Shown: one piece after another, positions 21,456 through 29,848 of the stretch
Layout: each line of letters opens with the position of its first letter
Numbering within the stretch: position 1 is the stretch's first letter
Origin: Chloromonas sp. AAM2
Taxonomy: Eukaryota; Chlorophyta; Chlorophyceae; Chlamydomonadales; Chlamydomonadaceae
NCBI GenBank assembly: GCA_004335635.1
Contig: QAXH01001602.1
Coordinates: 1 to 29,848, forward strand
Length of the DNA stretch: 29,848 bases
Reading direction: 5' to 3'
Made by a program: the position numbers and the translations under genes
Notes under the pieces: model-generated
Databases searched by the model: none
What the model was told of the DNA's origin: nothing
What the model saw: the letters and a program-made list of their open reading frames with translations, nothing else

Positions 21456-21459
21456 AAAG
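21452..21459 (+). promoter_or_regulatory. Candidate TATA box of the FTSH gene
   Basis: TATAAAAG lies 241 bases before the chosen FTSH start codon. It would put transcription start near 21480 and give a 5' UTR of about 220 bases. The box overlaps the last bases of the palindrome's right arm. Confidence 0.5.
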
Positions 21460-21700
21460 TATAGTCCTGTTCTTGCATCAGGGCCATATCACACCAGATG
21501 TGAAGTTCAGCAGATTGAGAGTTGAATTCAACCGCATTTTGACGCTCCAACCGCAAACCATAACCGCAAATGTGACGGACATCATGCATGACGAGAGGAC
21601 ACCTCCTACAATTGAGTAAAGCGCGACGAGCACGCAACCTCTTGTTTCGAGCGTGACAACATTCTTACCTTCCGCTTCTTTCAAAGCACAGAACAGGTGC

Positions 21701-29750
<8,050 letters not shown>

Positions 29751-29848
29751 GTGAGCAGGATGGGGGGAGGGTGCACGTACAGTATGTTGCAAAATGACTG
29801 GTACATGTTTTGGGGTTGCAGCGTTTCTGTACCTAGATTTCCACCCCA

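Larger units (their letters stand above)
19357..21700. other. Intergenic spacer with repeats, FTSH promoter at its right end
   Basis: No gene is recognisable on either strand. The spacer holds the 3' UTR of the surface-protein gene; the first TGTAA after the stop that I found is at 20258, inside a repeat. It also has two copies of repeat family B (20221-20262 and 20937-20979), a short 10-bp repeat (TGTCTGCAAG-type, about 21344-21372), a long imperfect palindrome (21283-21455) and a TATA box at 21452. Confidence 0.55.

Noticed and set aside
21653..21700. Upstream GTG start for FTSH
   Set aside because: Nuclear genes rarely start at GTG; the in-frame ATG at 21701 is preferred and still leaves a transit-like N-terminus.

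Overview
This window looks like nuclear DNA from a green alga, most likely a chlamydomonadalean chlorophyte. The evidence is many GT-AG introns of about 0.2-1.4 kb, candidate TGTAA polyadenylation signals, a chloroplast FtsH of the plant FTSH7/9 type, an organelle-type helical-repeat protein with a huge serine-rich insert, and a proline-rich surface protein. No bacterial or viral operon structure is visible. The species cannot be fixed from sequence alone. Long ORFs are poor guides here because the genes are split into exons of 60-1546 bases. I rebuilt the gene models by matching splice sites, reading phase and protein-family motifs.

Layout, all genes on the + strand: (1) the 3' part of a gene for a helical-repeat (OPR/FASTK-like) protein with a Ser/Gly-rich middle, ending at 3489; (2) an intergenic stretch with repeat fragments; (3) a complete 15-exon gene for mitochondrial proline dehydrogenase (5711-14755), with a short first exon encoding a targeting peptide and a pair of EF-hands inside the enzyme; (4) intergenic DNA with a dispersed repeat; (5) a four-exon gene for a small secreted, probably GPI-anchored, cysteine-containing protein I do not recognise (17363-19356); (6) a repeat-bearing spacer with an imperfect palindrome that ends on a TATAAAAG box; (7) the first 14 visible exons of a chloroplast FTSH7/9-like AAA+ metalloprotease (from 21701), which runs off the right edge.

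The four genes do not form an operon and share no pathway. ProDH acts in mitochondrial proline catabolism, FTSH in chloroplast membrane protein quality control, and the first gene may act on organelle RNA. Introns and spacers carry dispersed-repeat copies (three of one family, three of a second, two of a third), a 17-copy 24-bp minisatellite, an 11-bp tandem array, a (TG)15 tract and a foldback element.

The most interesting points are the intact EF-hand pair in ProDH, the unrecognised eight-cysteine surface protein, the palindrome at the FTSH promoter, the duplicated 23-residue motif in the first gene, a GC-AG intron, and HEVGH in place of HEAGH in FTSH.
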